Source of the DNA: Pseudomonadota bacterium
Lineage (GTDB): Bacteria; Myxococcota; Myxococcia; Myxococcales; Myxococcaceae
NCBI GenBank assembly: GCA_023426545.1
Contig: JAFAAN010000010.1
Coordinates: 3,330 to 67,329, forward strand
Length of the DNA stretch: 64,000 nucleotides
Direction of reading: 5' to 3'
Position numbers and translations under genes: made by a program. This document shows positions 17,802 to 25,901 of this stretch, one piece after another. How positions within the stretch are numbered: position 1 is the stretch's first letter; each line of letters starts with the position of its first letter. Below the pieces are notes generated by a model. That model worked only from the letters and a program-made list of their open reading frames with translations, had not been told where the DNA came from and made no database searches.

Positions 17802-18452
17802 TCACGCGGGGGTGGGGCCTGCGAGCATCCGCAGCGCCAGCTCGGCGTGGGTGGCCGCCAGGGTCTCCACCCCGATGGAGCCGTCGGGGTCGAACCAGTG
17901 GGGGATGCGCGAGCCCATCCCGACAATCGCCGCGGCGGTGATTTCGGGATGGAGCGGTGCGAACTGTCCCTGGGCCATGCCGCGCTGGATGGCGTCCATC
18001 AACATGGCGTTGGCCTTGTCCCGCAGGGCCTGCGCGGGCGCCGCCAGCTCCGCCGACAACGCGTAGAACTCCTCGTTCACGACCAGCGCGAGCTGCGGGT
18101 GCTCCGCGTGGACACGCGTGTGCGCGTGGACCAGCGCGCGCACCTGGCTTGCCGGTGTGGGCTTCGCGTCACGGAACGCGGTCTCCAGCGCCTCGAAGTG
18201 GGCTTCATGGCCGATGCGCACCAGCTCCGCGAGGAGGTGGTCCTTGGCGGCGAAGTGCGCGTAGAGCGCGCTGGGCCGCAGCTCCAGGGCGGTGGCCAGG
18301 TCCCGGATGGAGGTGTCGTGGTAGCCGCGGCACGCGAAGAGCTGGAGGGCCGTCTCCAGGATGCGCCGGCGCGTGCCTTCGGGGGGCGCCGCCGCGGTGG
18401 GGGGCAGGCTGGCGGCCTTGGCGCGCAGGCGCGAGCGAGGGGGTGTGCTCAT
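17802..18452 (-). CDS. TetR-family transcriptional regulator
   Basis: 216 residues. The N-terminal DNA-binding domain reads RRRILETALQLFACRGYHDTSIRDLATALELRPSALYAHFAAKDHLL, the canonical TetR helix-turn-helix. The C-terminal ligand domain resembles those of fatty-acid or acyl-CoA responsive regulators, which is only a loose match. It is divergent from an alpha/beta hydrolase gene, with a CGAACGTTCG palindrome between them, so it probably represses itself and that hydrolase. Confidence 0.9.
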   Translation of the reverse strand: MSTPPRSRLRAKAASLPPTAAAPPEGTRRRILETALQLFACRGYHDTSIRDLATALELRPSALYAHFAAKDHLLAELVRIGHEAHFEALETAFRDAKPTPASQVRALVHAHTRVHAEHPQLALVVNEEFYALSAELAAPAQALRDKANAMLMDAIQRGMAQGQFAPLHPEITAAAIVGMGSRIPHWFDPDGSIGVETLAATHAELALRMLAGPTPA

Positions 18453-18469
18453 GAGGGGCTCTTGATAAT

Positions 18470-18479
18470 CGAACGTTCG
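18470..18479. promoter_or_regulatory. Candidate TetR operator palindrome
   Basis: CGAACGTTCG is a perfect 10-bp palindrome inside the longer sequence AATCGAACGTTCGTTCA, 18 bp before the TetR start and 60 bp before the hydrolase start. Palindromes of this GAACG/CGTTC type are common TetR-family operators. The position between divergent genes supports this; binding itself is inferred. Confidence 0.5.
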
Positions 18480-18538
18480 TTCATGTCGCTTCAGGCCGGC
18501 ACTGCGACACGCTTCCTACCTGAATCTGGGGGCCGGAC

Positions 18539-19354
18539 ATGCCGATGCTCCAACTGGAGGCGCTCTCCCTCTACTTCGAGGAGTCGTGTGAGGGCACTCC
18601 CGTGCTGCTTCTCCATGGCCTGGGCTCCACGGGTCGGGACTGGGAGTCCGTGGCACCCAGACTGGCGGCCCGGTATCGCGTCATCGTTCCGGACGCGCGG
18701 GGGCATGGCCGCAGCGGGAAGCCGCCGGGCGCATATGGCGTGCCGCTCTTCGCGCGGGACATCGCCGGCCTGTGTGACGGCCTGGGCCTCACGGGCGTCC
18801 ACGTGGTGGGCCTGTCCATGGGCGGGATGATGGCGTTCCAGCTCGCGGTGGAGCGGCCGGAGCTGGTGCGCAGCCTGGTCATCATCAACAGCGGCCCGGA
18901 GCTGGTGGCGCGCACGCCGCGCCGCAAGCTCGAGCTGGGGCTGCGGCTGGCGCTGCTGAAGCTGCTGGGGCCCGCGGTGCTGGCCCGGGTGCTGGCGCCC
19001 AGGCTCTTCCCCAAGCCGGAGCAGGAGGCGCTGCGCCAGCGCGCGCTGGAGGTTTTCGGCGCCAATGAGCCGGACGCATACCTGCGCGCGACGAAGGGGC
19101 TGGTGGGGTGGAGCGTCACGCGGCATCTGGGAGGCATCACCTGCCCGGTGCTGGTGCTCGCGTCGGACAGGGACTACACGCCCGTGGCCGCGAAGCAGGC
19201 CTACGTGGACCTGCTGCCGCGCGCGCGGCTCCAGGTGTTGAGTGACTCCGGCCATGCGTCACCGCATGACCAGCCCGAGAAGGTCGCCGAGGCCGTGGAG
19301 GCCTTCCTGGCCGGAGTGGAGGACGCCGCGGTGGACGCGCGGCGGCCGGGCTGA
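18539..19354 (+). CDS. Alpha/beta-hydrolase
   Basis: 271 residues. It contains the oxyanion HGLGSTGRDW near residues 26-35, the nucleophile elbow GLSMGG with Ser93, the acid in ASDRDYTP, and the catalytic His in SGHASPHDQPE. This is the complete catalytic triad of the esterase/lipase/haloperoxidase-like group (3-oxoadipate enol-lactonase-like). The substrate is unknown. It is divergent from, and probably controlled by, the TetR regulator. The start ATG at 18539 is followed by a second in-frame ATG two codons on. Confidence 0.88.
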   Translation: MPMLQLEALSLYFEESCEGTPVLLLHGLGSTGRDWESVAPRLAARYRVIVPDARGHGRSGKPPGAYGVPLFARDIAGLCDGLGLTGVHVVGLSMGGMMAFQLAVERPELVRSLVIINSGPELVARTPRRKLELGLRLALLKLLGPAVLARVLAPRLFPKPEQEALRQRALEVFGANEPDAYLRATKGLVGWSVTRHLGGITCPVLVLASDRDYTPVAAKQAYVDLLPRARLQVLSDSGHASPHDQPEKVAEAVEAFLAGVEDAAVDARRPG

Positions 19355-19360
19355 GCGCGG

Positions 19361-19644
19361 TCCCCCACCCTGAGTGCTGGAACTTCATGCTCGTGCTCAA
19401 CCAGACGCGCGGCCACGGCGAGCCCGCGCTCATCGTGGGGATGGTGGAGCAGGTGCGGCGGCACTACGCGGTGGACGCGCGCCGCGTCTACGTGGGCGGC
19501 GCGCTGGTGGCGCGGCACATCGAAATCCAGGGCATGGACCACGCGTGGCCCGGTGGGGATTCGCGCTATCCCTTCGCGGACCCCTCCGGGCCGGATGCCA
19601 CCGCCCTCCTGTGGGACTTCTTCCGGCAGCACACGCGGGACTGA
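19361..19644 (+). pseudogene. Remnant of a PHB-depolymerase-like esterase
   Basis: The frame reads ECWNF...NQTRGHGEPALIVGMVEQV, then RRHYAVDARRVYVGG, then jumps to ARHIEIQGMDHAWPGGD and DPSGPDATALLWDFF. These are the N-terminal-middle and the C-terminal signatures of poly(3-hydroxybutyrate) depolymerase/LpqC-type esterases. The nucleophile block that should follow RRVYV (a GLSAGG motif) and over 100 residues after it are missing. The N-terminus and signal peptide are also absent; the first ATG (19387) lies inside the remnant. So the gene has lost its ends and its active-site serine and cannot be an active esterase. Confidence 0.65.
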
Positions 19645-19655
19645 GGCGCCGCGCG

Positions 19656-20612
19656 TCAGTGCTGGTGGCCCATGCGCACCTCGACCTCGGGGTGCGCCTG
19701 GGAGAACGCGCGCAGCTTCTGGAAGCTCCGCTTCGCCCGGCCAGCGTCGTTGTTGAAGGAGCCCGGCTCCACGCCGTGCTCCCAGCCCCAGCGCGTGTGG
19801 CTGACGTCGCCCGCGAGCAGCACCGGGCCCTTCGTGGAGCGCACCAGGTACGCCGTGCTGCCGGGCGTGTGGCCGGGCAGCCAGAGCGCCCACACGGAGC
19901 CGTCCCCGAAGATGTCCACCGCGCCGTCGAACAGGCCGGCGTCCTCCCGGGTGAAGGTCCACTCGGACAGCGGCGGCTTGCCGGCCAGGGCGCGGTCGCT
20001 GTTGGCCTGGACGACGAGGTTCATGAAGGCGCGCTCGGAGGCCTCGCCGGGGCCGGTGTAGACGGGCGTGCCCGCGGGGACGTCCGCCATGCCGGTGATG
20101 TGGTCCAGGTGCAGGTGCGTGAGGAACACGCCCGCCAGGGGCTGCGGCTGCTTCGCGAGCCACTCTCCCAGGGGCGCGTGAACCTTCAGCTTCTCCATGG
20201 CCATGGCGCTGGCGACCAGCCCGCGCATGGCGGCCTTCTCCGGCGCGTCCCGCAGCGCCGTCTCCACGCCGGTGTCGACGATGAAGAGGCCCTTCTCCGG
20301 GTGGCGGAGGGCGTGGAAGAAGACCTGGATCGGCTCGTCCCCGTCCTTCAGGCCCGCGGCCTTCGCGGTGGGGTGGTCCAGGTTGATGAGGCCGCCGCGC
20401 TCCACCGCCCAGTCGGCGGAGACGACCGTCTCCAGCTCCACCGGGCCCGGCTGGCTCAGTACGGCCAGCAGCTCCGTGGACGGCCGCGCCACGCCGAGCG
20501 CGGAGGGCCGCACGCCATGCGAGGAGGCGGCGCAGCCGGTGAGGCCCGAGAGGGCGAGGGTGCCGCCGAGCACGGCGGCGAGCGAGAGGGCAATGGAAGA
20601 ACGGGTCCGCAT
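19656..20612 (-). CDS. Metallo-beta-lactamase-fold hydrolase, lipoprotein
   Basis: 318 residues from the ATG at 20612, preceded by AGGAG. The signal ends in a lipobox (LSGLTGC, Cys27). The zinc motif HLHLDH and later WLPGHTPGST, LAGDVSH and a final GHQH give the metal ligands of the MBL fold, of the AHL-lactonase/organophosphate-hydrolase-like type. It is expected to be tethered in the envelope and to hydrolyse a lactone or ester. It is divergent from a LysR regulator with an 86-bp shared region, so the two are probably linked in regulation. Confidence 0.87.
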   Translation of the reverse strand: MRTRSSIALSLAAVLGGTLALSGLTGCAASSHGVRPSALGVARPSTELLAVLSQPGPVELETVVSADWAVERGGLINLDHPTAKAAGLKDGDEPIQVFFHALRHPEKGLFIVDTGVETALRDAPEKAAMRGLVASAMAMEKLKVHAPLGEWLAKQPQPLAGVFLTHLHLDHITGMADVPAGTPVYTGPGEASERAFMNLVVQANSDRALAGKPPLSEWTFTREDAGLFDGAVDIFGDGSVWALWLPGHTPGSTAYLVRSTKGPVLLAGDVSHTRWGWEHGVEPGSFNNDAGRAKRSFQKLRAFSQAHPEVEVRMGHQH

Positions 20613-20698
20613 GGGGGCTCCTGCACGTCGAGACACGCGCAAGGTAGCGATGCGAAAATGGATGGAAAATGGCGATTCTGGCATGAGGTCATGCGTTC

Positions 20699-21583
20699 AT
20701 GGATATCTCCTGGGATGACGCGCGGCTGTTCCTCGCCATCGCGGAAACGGGCAGCTTCAGCGGGGCGGCGCGGCGGCTCCGCATCGGCCAGCCCACCGTG
20801 AGCCGGCGGCTGGCGGCGCTGGAGTACGCGGTGGGGGCCTCGCTGTTCCGCCGTGGCGTGGATGGCGCGGCGCTGACGGCCGCGGGCGAGCGGCTGGTGC
20901 TGCCCGCGAAGAAGATGGCGGAGTGGGCGGGCGAGCTGCACCGCGCGGCGGAGTCGTCGGACACGTCACCCCGGGGGCAGGTGCGGGTGACGGCCTCGCC
21001 GTACATGTGCTTCGACTTCCTGGCGCCCTTCTCCGGGGCCGTGGCCAAGAAGTACCCGGGCCTGCTTCTGGAGGTGCTCTCCGGCATCCAGTACCTGGAC
21101 CTGGGGCGCGGCGAGGCGGACCTCGCGCTGCGGGCCCGGAGCCCGACGAACGCCGACTTGAAGCGGGTGTATTCGCTGGAGGTCCGCAACGCCGTCTTCG
21201 TCGCGAAGTCGCTCAAGGCGAAGCTGCCGAAGCGGCCCACGCTCCAGCAAGTCCCCTGGGTGGCCTGGGCGCCGCCCTTCGAGGCGACGCCGCCCAATCC
21301 TCAACTGGAGTCCTTCATCCCCGGCTTCTCGCCCGTGTTCACCGCTGACAACTACCTGGTGATGCTGGCGGCGGCCGAGGCGGGCGTGGGGGCGATGGTG
21401 CTGGGGGACCTGCGACACCGCTTCGTGCGGGAGCGGCGCCTCGTGCCGCTGGACATCGACCTGGGGCCCTACGCGACCTCGGCGCTGCACCTGGTGTGCG
21501 CAAAATCTGCGCTCGACATCCCGCGTGTGCGGAAGGTGTCGGAGCTGCTGGTCGAGGAGCTGGAGCAGGCGAAGGCGCGTTGA
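20699..21583 (+). CDS. LysR-family transcriptional regulator
   Basis: 294 residues. The N-terminal winged helix (WDDARLFLAIAETGSFSGAARRLRIGQPTVSRRLAALEYAVG) is typical, followed by the substrate-binding domain beginning at PRGQVRVTASPYMCFDFLAP. LysR regulators commonly control the divergent gene, here the metallo-hydrolase lipoprotein. The effector is unknown. The acyl-CoA operon starts 93 bp downstream on the same strand and may be a second target. Confidence 0.9.
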   Translation: MDISWDDARLFLAIAETGSFSGAARRLRIGQPTVSRRLAALEYAVGASLFRRGVDGAALTAAGERLVLPAKKMAEWAGELHRAAESSDTSPRGQVRVTASPYMCFDFLAPFSGAVAKKYPGLLLEVLSGIQYLDLGRGEADLALRARSPTNADLKRVYSLEVRNAVFVAKSLKAKLPKRPTLQQVPWVAWAPPFEATPPNPQLESFIPGFSPVFTADNYLVMLAAAEAGVGAMVLGDLRHRFVRERRLVPLDIDLGPYATSALHLVCAKSALDIPRVRKVSELLVEELEQAKAR

Positions 21584-21676
21584 CAGGACGCGGCCTGCCC
21601 CCGGGTTGCGGTGGCCTGCCGCGCTTGTTCACGGTAATCCAGTGTCACCGGGCACCGTCCCCAGGAGGAGCTTCCC

Positions 21677-23353
21677 ATGACTGAACGCAACGCCATCGCC
21701 GCCGGCTTTCTCACGCACGAAGTCACGAACCAGCCTCCGCCGCTCGTCTATGACGCCTGGAAGACGGACACCGTGCTCCGCGAGGCCGTGGCCCGCGAGG
21801 GCGGCGGCTGGGCGGAGGCCGAGCTGGCGAAGTACGGCCCCGTGGTGGGCGGGGAGATGCAGCAGCTGGCGTTCCTCGCCAACGAGAACAAGCCCAAGCT
21901 CCGGTCCTTCGACCGCTATGGCAACCGCCGCGACGAGGTGGAGTTCCATCCCGCGTATCACCGGCTGATGGAGCTGGGCATCGCCCACGGCGTGTCGGGC
22001 TTCGCGTGGCGCAACGAGGGCACGCCCGGCGCCCACGTGGCGCGCATGGGGTTCTTCTACCTGCACAACCAGGCGGACCAGGGCACGAGCTGCCCCCTCA
22101 CCATGACGTACGCGTGCGTGCCCGCCCTGCGCCACCAGCCGGAGCTGGCGATGGAGTGGCTGCCGCGCGTGAGCTCGACGTCCTACGACAGCCGCTTCAT
22201 CCCCGCGGCCCAGAAGGCGGGGGCCACCGTTGGCATGGGCATGACGGAGAAGCAGGGCGGCTCCGACGTGCGCACCAACACCACCAAGGCGCACCGCATG
22301 GGCGAGGGCCGTGGCCCCGGTCAGCCCTATGCTCTGGTGGGGCACAAGTGGTTCTTCTCCGCGCCCATGTGTGACGCCTTCCTGGTGCTGGCGTACGCGG
22401 AGGGGGGCCTGTCGTGTTTCCTGATGCCGCGCTTCACGCCCGACGGTGAGCTCAACGCCATCCGCGTCCAGCGGCTGAAGGACAAGCTGGGTGACTGGAG
22501 CAACGCCAGCTCGGAGGTGGAGCTGCACGGCGCCTACGCGGTGATGGTGGGCCCCGAGGGCCGCGGCGTCCCCACCATCCTGGAGATGGTCGCGCTGACG
22601 CGGCAGGACTGCATGATTGGCTCCAGCGGGCAGATGCGGCAGGCGCTGGTGCAGGCCATCCACCACACCCGGCACCGCGTGGCGTTCGGCAAGCGGCTCA
22701 GCGACCAGCCGCTGATGCGCAACGTGCTCGCGGACCTGGCGCTGGAGCTGGAGGCGCACGTCGCGCTCACCGCGCGCGTGTCCCGCGCCGTGGACGCCTC
22801 GCCCCGGGACGAGAAGGAGGCCGCGTTCTGCCGCATCGCCACGGCGGTGGGGAAGTACTGGGTATGCAAGCGCACCCCGCCCTTCGTCAACGAGGCGCAG
22901 GAGTGCCTGGGCGGCGCGGGCTACGTGGAGGAGACCAACCTGCCGCGCCTCTACCGGCAGGCGCCGCTCAACTCCATCTGGGAGGGCAGCGGCAACATCC
23001 AGTGCCTGGACGTGCTGCGCGCGGCCTCGCGTGAGCCGGCCAGCCGGGAGGCGCTCTTCGACGAGCTGCTGGCCGCGCAGGGCGGGCACCGCGCGTACGA
23101 CGAGGCCACCGCGCGGCTGGGCAAGGAGCTGGCCAACACGGACTCGATGGAGGCGCGCTCGCGCTCCCTCGTCGAGGGGCTGGCGCTGGCGCTCCAGGCG
23201 TCCTTGCTGATTCGCGCGGGCAACACCGCCGTGTCGGATGCCTTCTGCGAGTCCCGCCTGGGCGGGGCGCATGGCCAGACGTTCGGCACGCTGCCGGCCC
23301 ACGCGCCGATGCAGATGCTCATCGAGCGCGCCTTCCCCGAGGAGGTGAAGTGA
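21677..23353 (+). CDS. Acyl-CoA dehydrogenase, AidB-like
   Basis: 558 residues, preceded by CCAGGAGGAG. Its length and signatures fit the AidB branch: MGMTEKQGGSDVRTNTT in the FAD/substrate region, QECLGGAGYVEETNLPRLYRQAPLNSIWEGSGNIQ, which includes the family's catalytic-region motif, and a C-terminal extension. AidB-type proteins are flavoproteins, either isovaleryl-CoA dehydrogenase-like or linked to DNA alkylation response. Its operon with an acyl-CoA ligase and an SDR favours a fatty-acid catabolic role here. The stop overlaps the next start by one base. Confidence 0.88.
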   Translation: MTERNAIAAGFLTHEVTNQPPPLVYDAWKTDTVLREAVAREGGGWAEAELAKYGPVVGGEMQQLAFLANENKPKLRSFDRYGNRRDEVEFHPAYHRLMELGIAHGVSGFAWRNEGTPGAHVARMGFFYLHNQADQGTSCPLTMTYACVPALRHQPELAMEWLPRVSSTSYDSRFIPAAQKAGATVGMGMTEKQGGSDVRTNTTKAHRMGEGRGPGQPYALVGHKWFFSAPMCDAFLVLAYAEGGLSCFLMPRFTPDGELNAIRVQRLKDKLGDWSNASSEVELHGAYAVMVGPEGRGVPTILEMVALTRQDCMIGSSGQMRQALVQAIHHTRHRVAFGKRLSDQPLMRNVLADLALELEAHVALTARVSRAVDASPRDEKEAAFCRIATAVGKYWVCKRTPPFVNEAQECLGGAGYVEETNLPRLYRQAPLNSIWEGSGNIQCLDVLRAASREPASREALFDELLAAQGGHRAYDEATARLGKELANTDSMEARSRSLVEGLALALQASLLIRAGNTAVSDAFCESRLGGAHGQTFGTLPAHAPMQMLIERAFPEEVK

Positions 23354-24870
23354 TGTGGACGCTCGACGAGGTGCTCACGACGGCGGGCCGGAAGTTCGCC
23401 TCGCGCGAGGCGCTCGTCACGGCCAGCCGGCGGGTGACTTTTGGCGAGCTGGAGGTGGCCGTCACGCGGATGGCGCACCAGCTTCGCGCGTGGGGCGTGG
23501 GGCCGGGTGACAAGGTGGCCATCCAGGGCCGCAACACCGTGTCCTGGGTGGTGGGCTTCCTGGCCACGCTGCGCGTGGGCGGCGTCACCGTCCCCATCAA
23601 CCACAAGCTGGCCCCGCCGGAGACGGCGTACATCCTGGAGCACAGCGAGAGCCGCGTGCTGCTGGCGGACCCGGACCTGGCCGCCGCGGTGCCGGAGGCG
23701 CTGCGCGCGAAGTGCCGCGTGCGGGTGCTCGAAGGGGACGACGCCATCGACGGCGTTCCCCTGTTCCCCGCCGGCGAGGCGCCCGCAGCGCTGCCGCCCG
23801 TCACGAAGCCGGAGCAGGTGGCGGAGATTCTCTACACGTCGGGCACCACGGGGCTGCCCAAGGGCTGTCTGCACTCACACGCCAACGTCATCTTCGCGGG
23901 CATCGCGTGCAGCATGACGTATGGCCTGGACCCGACGGACCGCGTGCTGCTGGCGATGCCGGCGTGGCACAGCTTCCCGCTCAACGGGTTGCTGCTCGGC
24001 AGCCTGTACGTCGGGGCCACGGTGGTGATGCTGCCGGAGTACCACCCGCAGGCCATGCTGGAGACGATTCAGCGCGAGCGCTGCACGCTGTTCTTCGGGC
24101 CGCCGGTGGCCTTCCTCGCGCCGCTGCGCATGGTGCCGGACTTCGACCGCTACGACCTGTCGAGCGTGCGGACGTGGCTCTATGGCGGCGGACCCATCGA
24201 CGCGGCGACGTCGCGGCTGCTGGCGGACAAGTACAAGACGGAGCGCTTCTTCCAGATTTTCGGCATGACGGAGACGGGCCCCACGGGCACGGCGCTGCGG
24301 CCAGAGGAGCAGGTCTCCAAGGCCGGCTCCATTGGCCGCCACGCCATCAGCGGCTGTGACCTGAAGGTCATGCGCGACACCCAGACGGAGGCGCGGCCGG
24401 GCGAGGTGGGTGAAATCTGGATGCGGTGCCAGTCGATGATGCTGGGCTACCACCGCGACCCGGAGGCCACCGCCGCCGCGTTCCATGACGGCTGGTACCG
24501 CACGGGTGACGTGGCCCGCATCGACGAGGACGGCTACCTGTTCATCGTCGACCGGCTGAAGGACATGATCATCACCGGCGGGGAGAACGTGTACTCGAAG
24601 GAGGTGGAGGACGCGCTCGCCAGCCACCCGGACCTGGCGGAGACGGCCGTCATCGGCGTGCCGCACCCGGACTGGGGGGAGACCGTCACCGCCGTGGTGG
24701 TGCTCAAGAAGGGGGCCTCGTTCGATGAGGCCAGCGTGAAGGAGCACTGCGCCGCGCGGCTGGCGAAGTACAAGGCGCCACGTGTCTTTCACGTGGTGGA
24801 CAGCCTGCCGCGGACCCCCACGGGCAAGGTGGTCAAGGTGGAGCTGCGGAAGACGTACGCGCGTTCGTGA
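23353..24870 (+). CDS. AMP-forming fatty-acyl-CoA ligase
   Basis: 505 residues. The start ATG at 23353 overlaps the previous stop (TGATG) with GAGGAGG upstream. The P-loop-like motif YTSGTTGLPKG, the FGMTETGPT motif, YRTGDVARIDEDGYLFIVDRLKDMIITGGENVYSKEVE and the C-terminal lysine in PRTPTGKVVK define the acyl-adenylate superfamily. It activates a carboxylic acid with ATP and CoA in the cytoplasm. It is the second gene of a three-gene operon with the dehydrogenase and the SDR; together they could activate and oxidise a branched or medium-chain acid. Confidence 0.92.
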   Translation: MWTLDEVLTTAGRKFASREALVTASRRVTFGELEVAVTRMAHQLRAWGVGPGDKVAIQGRNTVSWVVGFLATLRVGGVTVPINHKLAPPETAYILEHSESRVLLADPDLAAAVPEALRAKCRVRVLEGDDAIDGVPLFPAGEAPAALPPVTKPEQVAEILYTSGTTGLPKGCLHSHANVIFAGIACSMTYGLDPTDRVLLAMPAWHSFPLNGLLLGSLYVGATVVMLPEYHPQAMLETIQRERCTLFFGPPVAFLAPLRMVPDFDRYDLSSVRTWLYGGGPIDAATSRLLADKYKTERFFQIFGMTETGPTGTALRPEEQVSKAGSIGRHAISGCDLKVMRDTQTEARPGEVGEIWMRCQSMMLGYHRDPEATAAAFHDGWYRTGDVARIDEDGYLFIVDRLKDMIITGGENVYSKEVEDALASHPDLAETAVIGVPHPDWGETVTAVVVLKKGASFDEASVKEHCAARLAKYKAPRVFHVVDSLPRTPTGKVVKVELRKTYARS

Positions 24871-24884
24871 TAGGGAAACACCCC

Positions 24885-25706
24885 ATGTCCAATCTCCAGG
24901 GAAAGACGCTGTTCATCACCGGTGCCAGCCGTGGCATCGGCAAGGCCATTGCCCTCCGCGCCGCCCGGGATGGCGCCAACATCATCATCGCCGCGAAGAC
25001 GACGGAGCCGCACCCCAAGCTCCCTGGCACCATCTACACGGCGGCCGAGGAAATCGAGAAGGCGGGCGGCAAGGCGCTGCCCTGCGCCGTCGACATCCGT
25101 GACGAGCAGCAGATCGCCGCCGCCGTGGCCAAGGCGGTGGAGACCTTCGGCGGCATCGACATCCTGGTGAACAACGCCAGCGCCATCAGCCTCACGGGCA
25201 CGCTCGAGACGCCGATGAAGCGCTTCGACCTGATGCACGGCATCAACACGCGCGGAACGTATGCGTGCTCGCAGGCGTGCATCCCGTACCTGAAGAAGTC
25301 CAGCAACCCACACATCCTCAACAACTCGCCGCCGCTCAACATGGAGGCGCGCTGGTTCGCGCCCCATGTCGCGTACACCATGGCGAAGTTCGGCATGAGC
25401 ATGTGCGTGCTGGGCATGGCGGAGGAGCTGCGCTCGGACGGCATCGCCGTGAACGCCATCTGGCCACGCACCGTCATCGCCACCGCGGCGGTGCAGAACC
25501 TGCTGGGCGGCGATGAGACCATCCGCGGCTGCCGGACGCCGGACATCATGGCGGACGCGGCCTACGCCATCCTCACCAAGCCGAGCCGCGAGTTCACCGG
25601 CAACTTCTGCATCGACGAGGACGTCCTGCGCGGCGTGGGCGTGACGGACTTCGACAAGTACCAGATGGTGCCCGGGGCGGAGCTGCTCCCCGACTACTTC
25701 ATCTGA
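24885..25706 (+). CDS. Short-chain dehydrogenase/reductase (HSDL2-like)
   Basis: 273 residues from the ATG at 24885 (an upstream ATG at 24867 is less likely). The NAD(P) motif TGASRGIGKA, the NNAS motif and the catalytic Ser/Tyr/Lys region (NNSPPLNMEARWFAPHVAYTMAKFGMS) are intact. The AAKTTEPHPKLPGTIYTAAEEIE segment is characteristic of hydroxysteroid-dehydrogenase-like protein 2 and its bacterial relatives, thought to act in fatty-acid metabolism. It lies 14 bp after the acyl-CoA ligase and completes that operon. Confidence 0.9.
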   Translation: MSNLQGKTLFITGASRGIGKAIALRAARDGANIIIAAKTTEPHPKLPGTIYTAAEEIEKAGGKALPCAVDIRDEQQIAAAVAKAVETFGGIDILVNNASAISLTGTLETPMKRFDLMHGINTRGTYACSQACIPYLKKSSNPHILNNSPPLNMEARWFAPHVAYTMAKFGMSMCVLGMAEELRSDGIAVNAIWPRTVIATAAVQNLLGGDETIRGCRTPDIMADAAYAILTKPSREFTGNFCIDEDVLRGVGVTDFDKYQMVPGAELLPDYFI

Positions 25707-25901
25707 GTCGCCGCTGCTCCAGCCTGTTCCCGCGCGGACGGGCGCTTCAGCGTGCCCGCCGCGCCGAGCTGAGCGGCGTCAGGGCGCGGTGAGGAGGGAG
25801 ACCTCCCGGAGTGTGTGGGTGAGTAGGAATTCCGCGCGGGCGGTCTCCAGCCCCTTGGGTGGAGTTGTCAGCCCCCGCGGCGTCAGCCAGTCTCCGCGGT
25901 C

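Noticed and set aside
21677..23353. Calling the AidB-like protein a DNA alkylation repair enzyme
   Set aside because: Its operon with an acyl-CoA ligase and an SDR points to acyl-CoA metabolism, and no adaptive-response gene is nearby.
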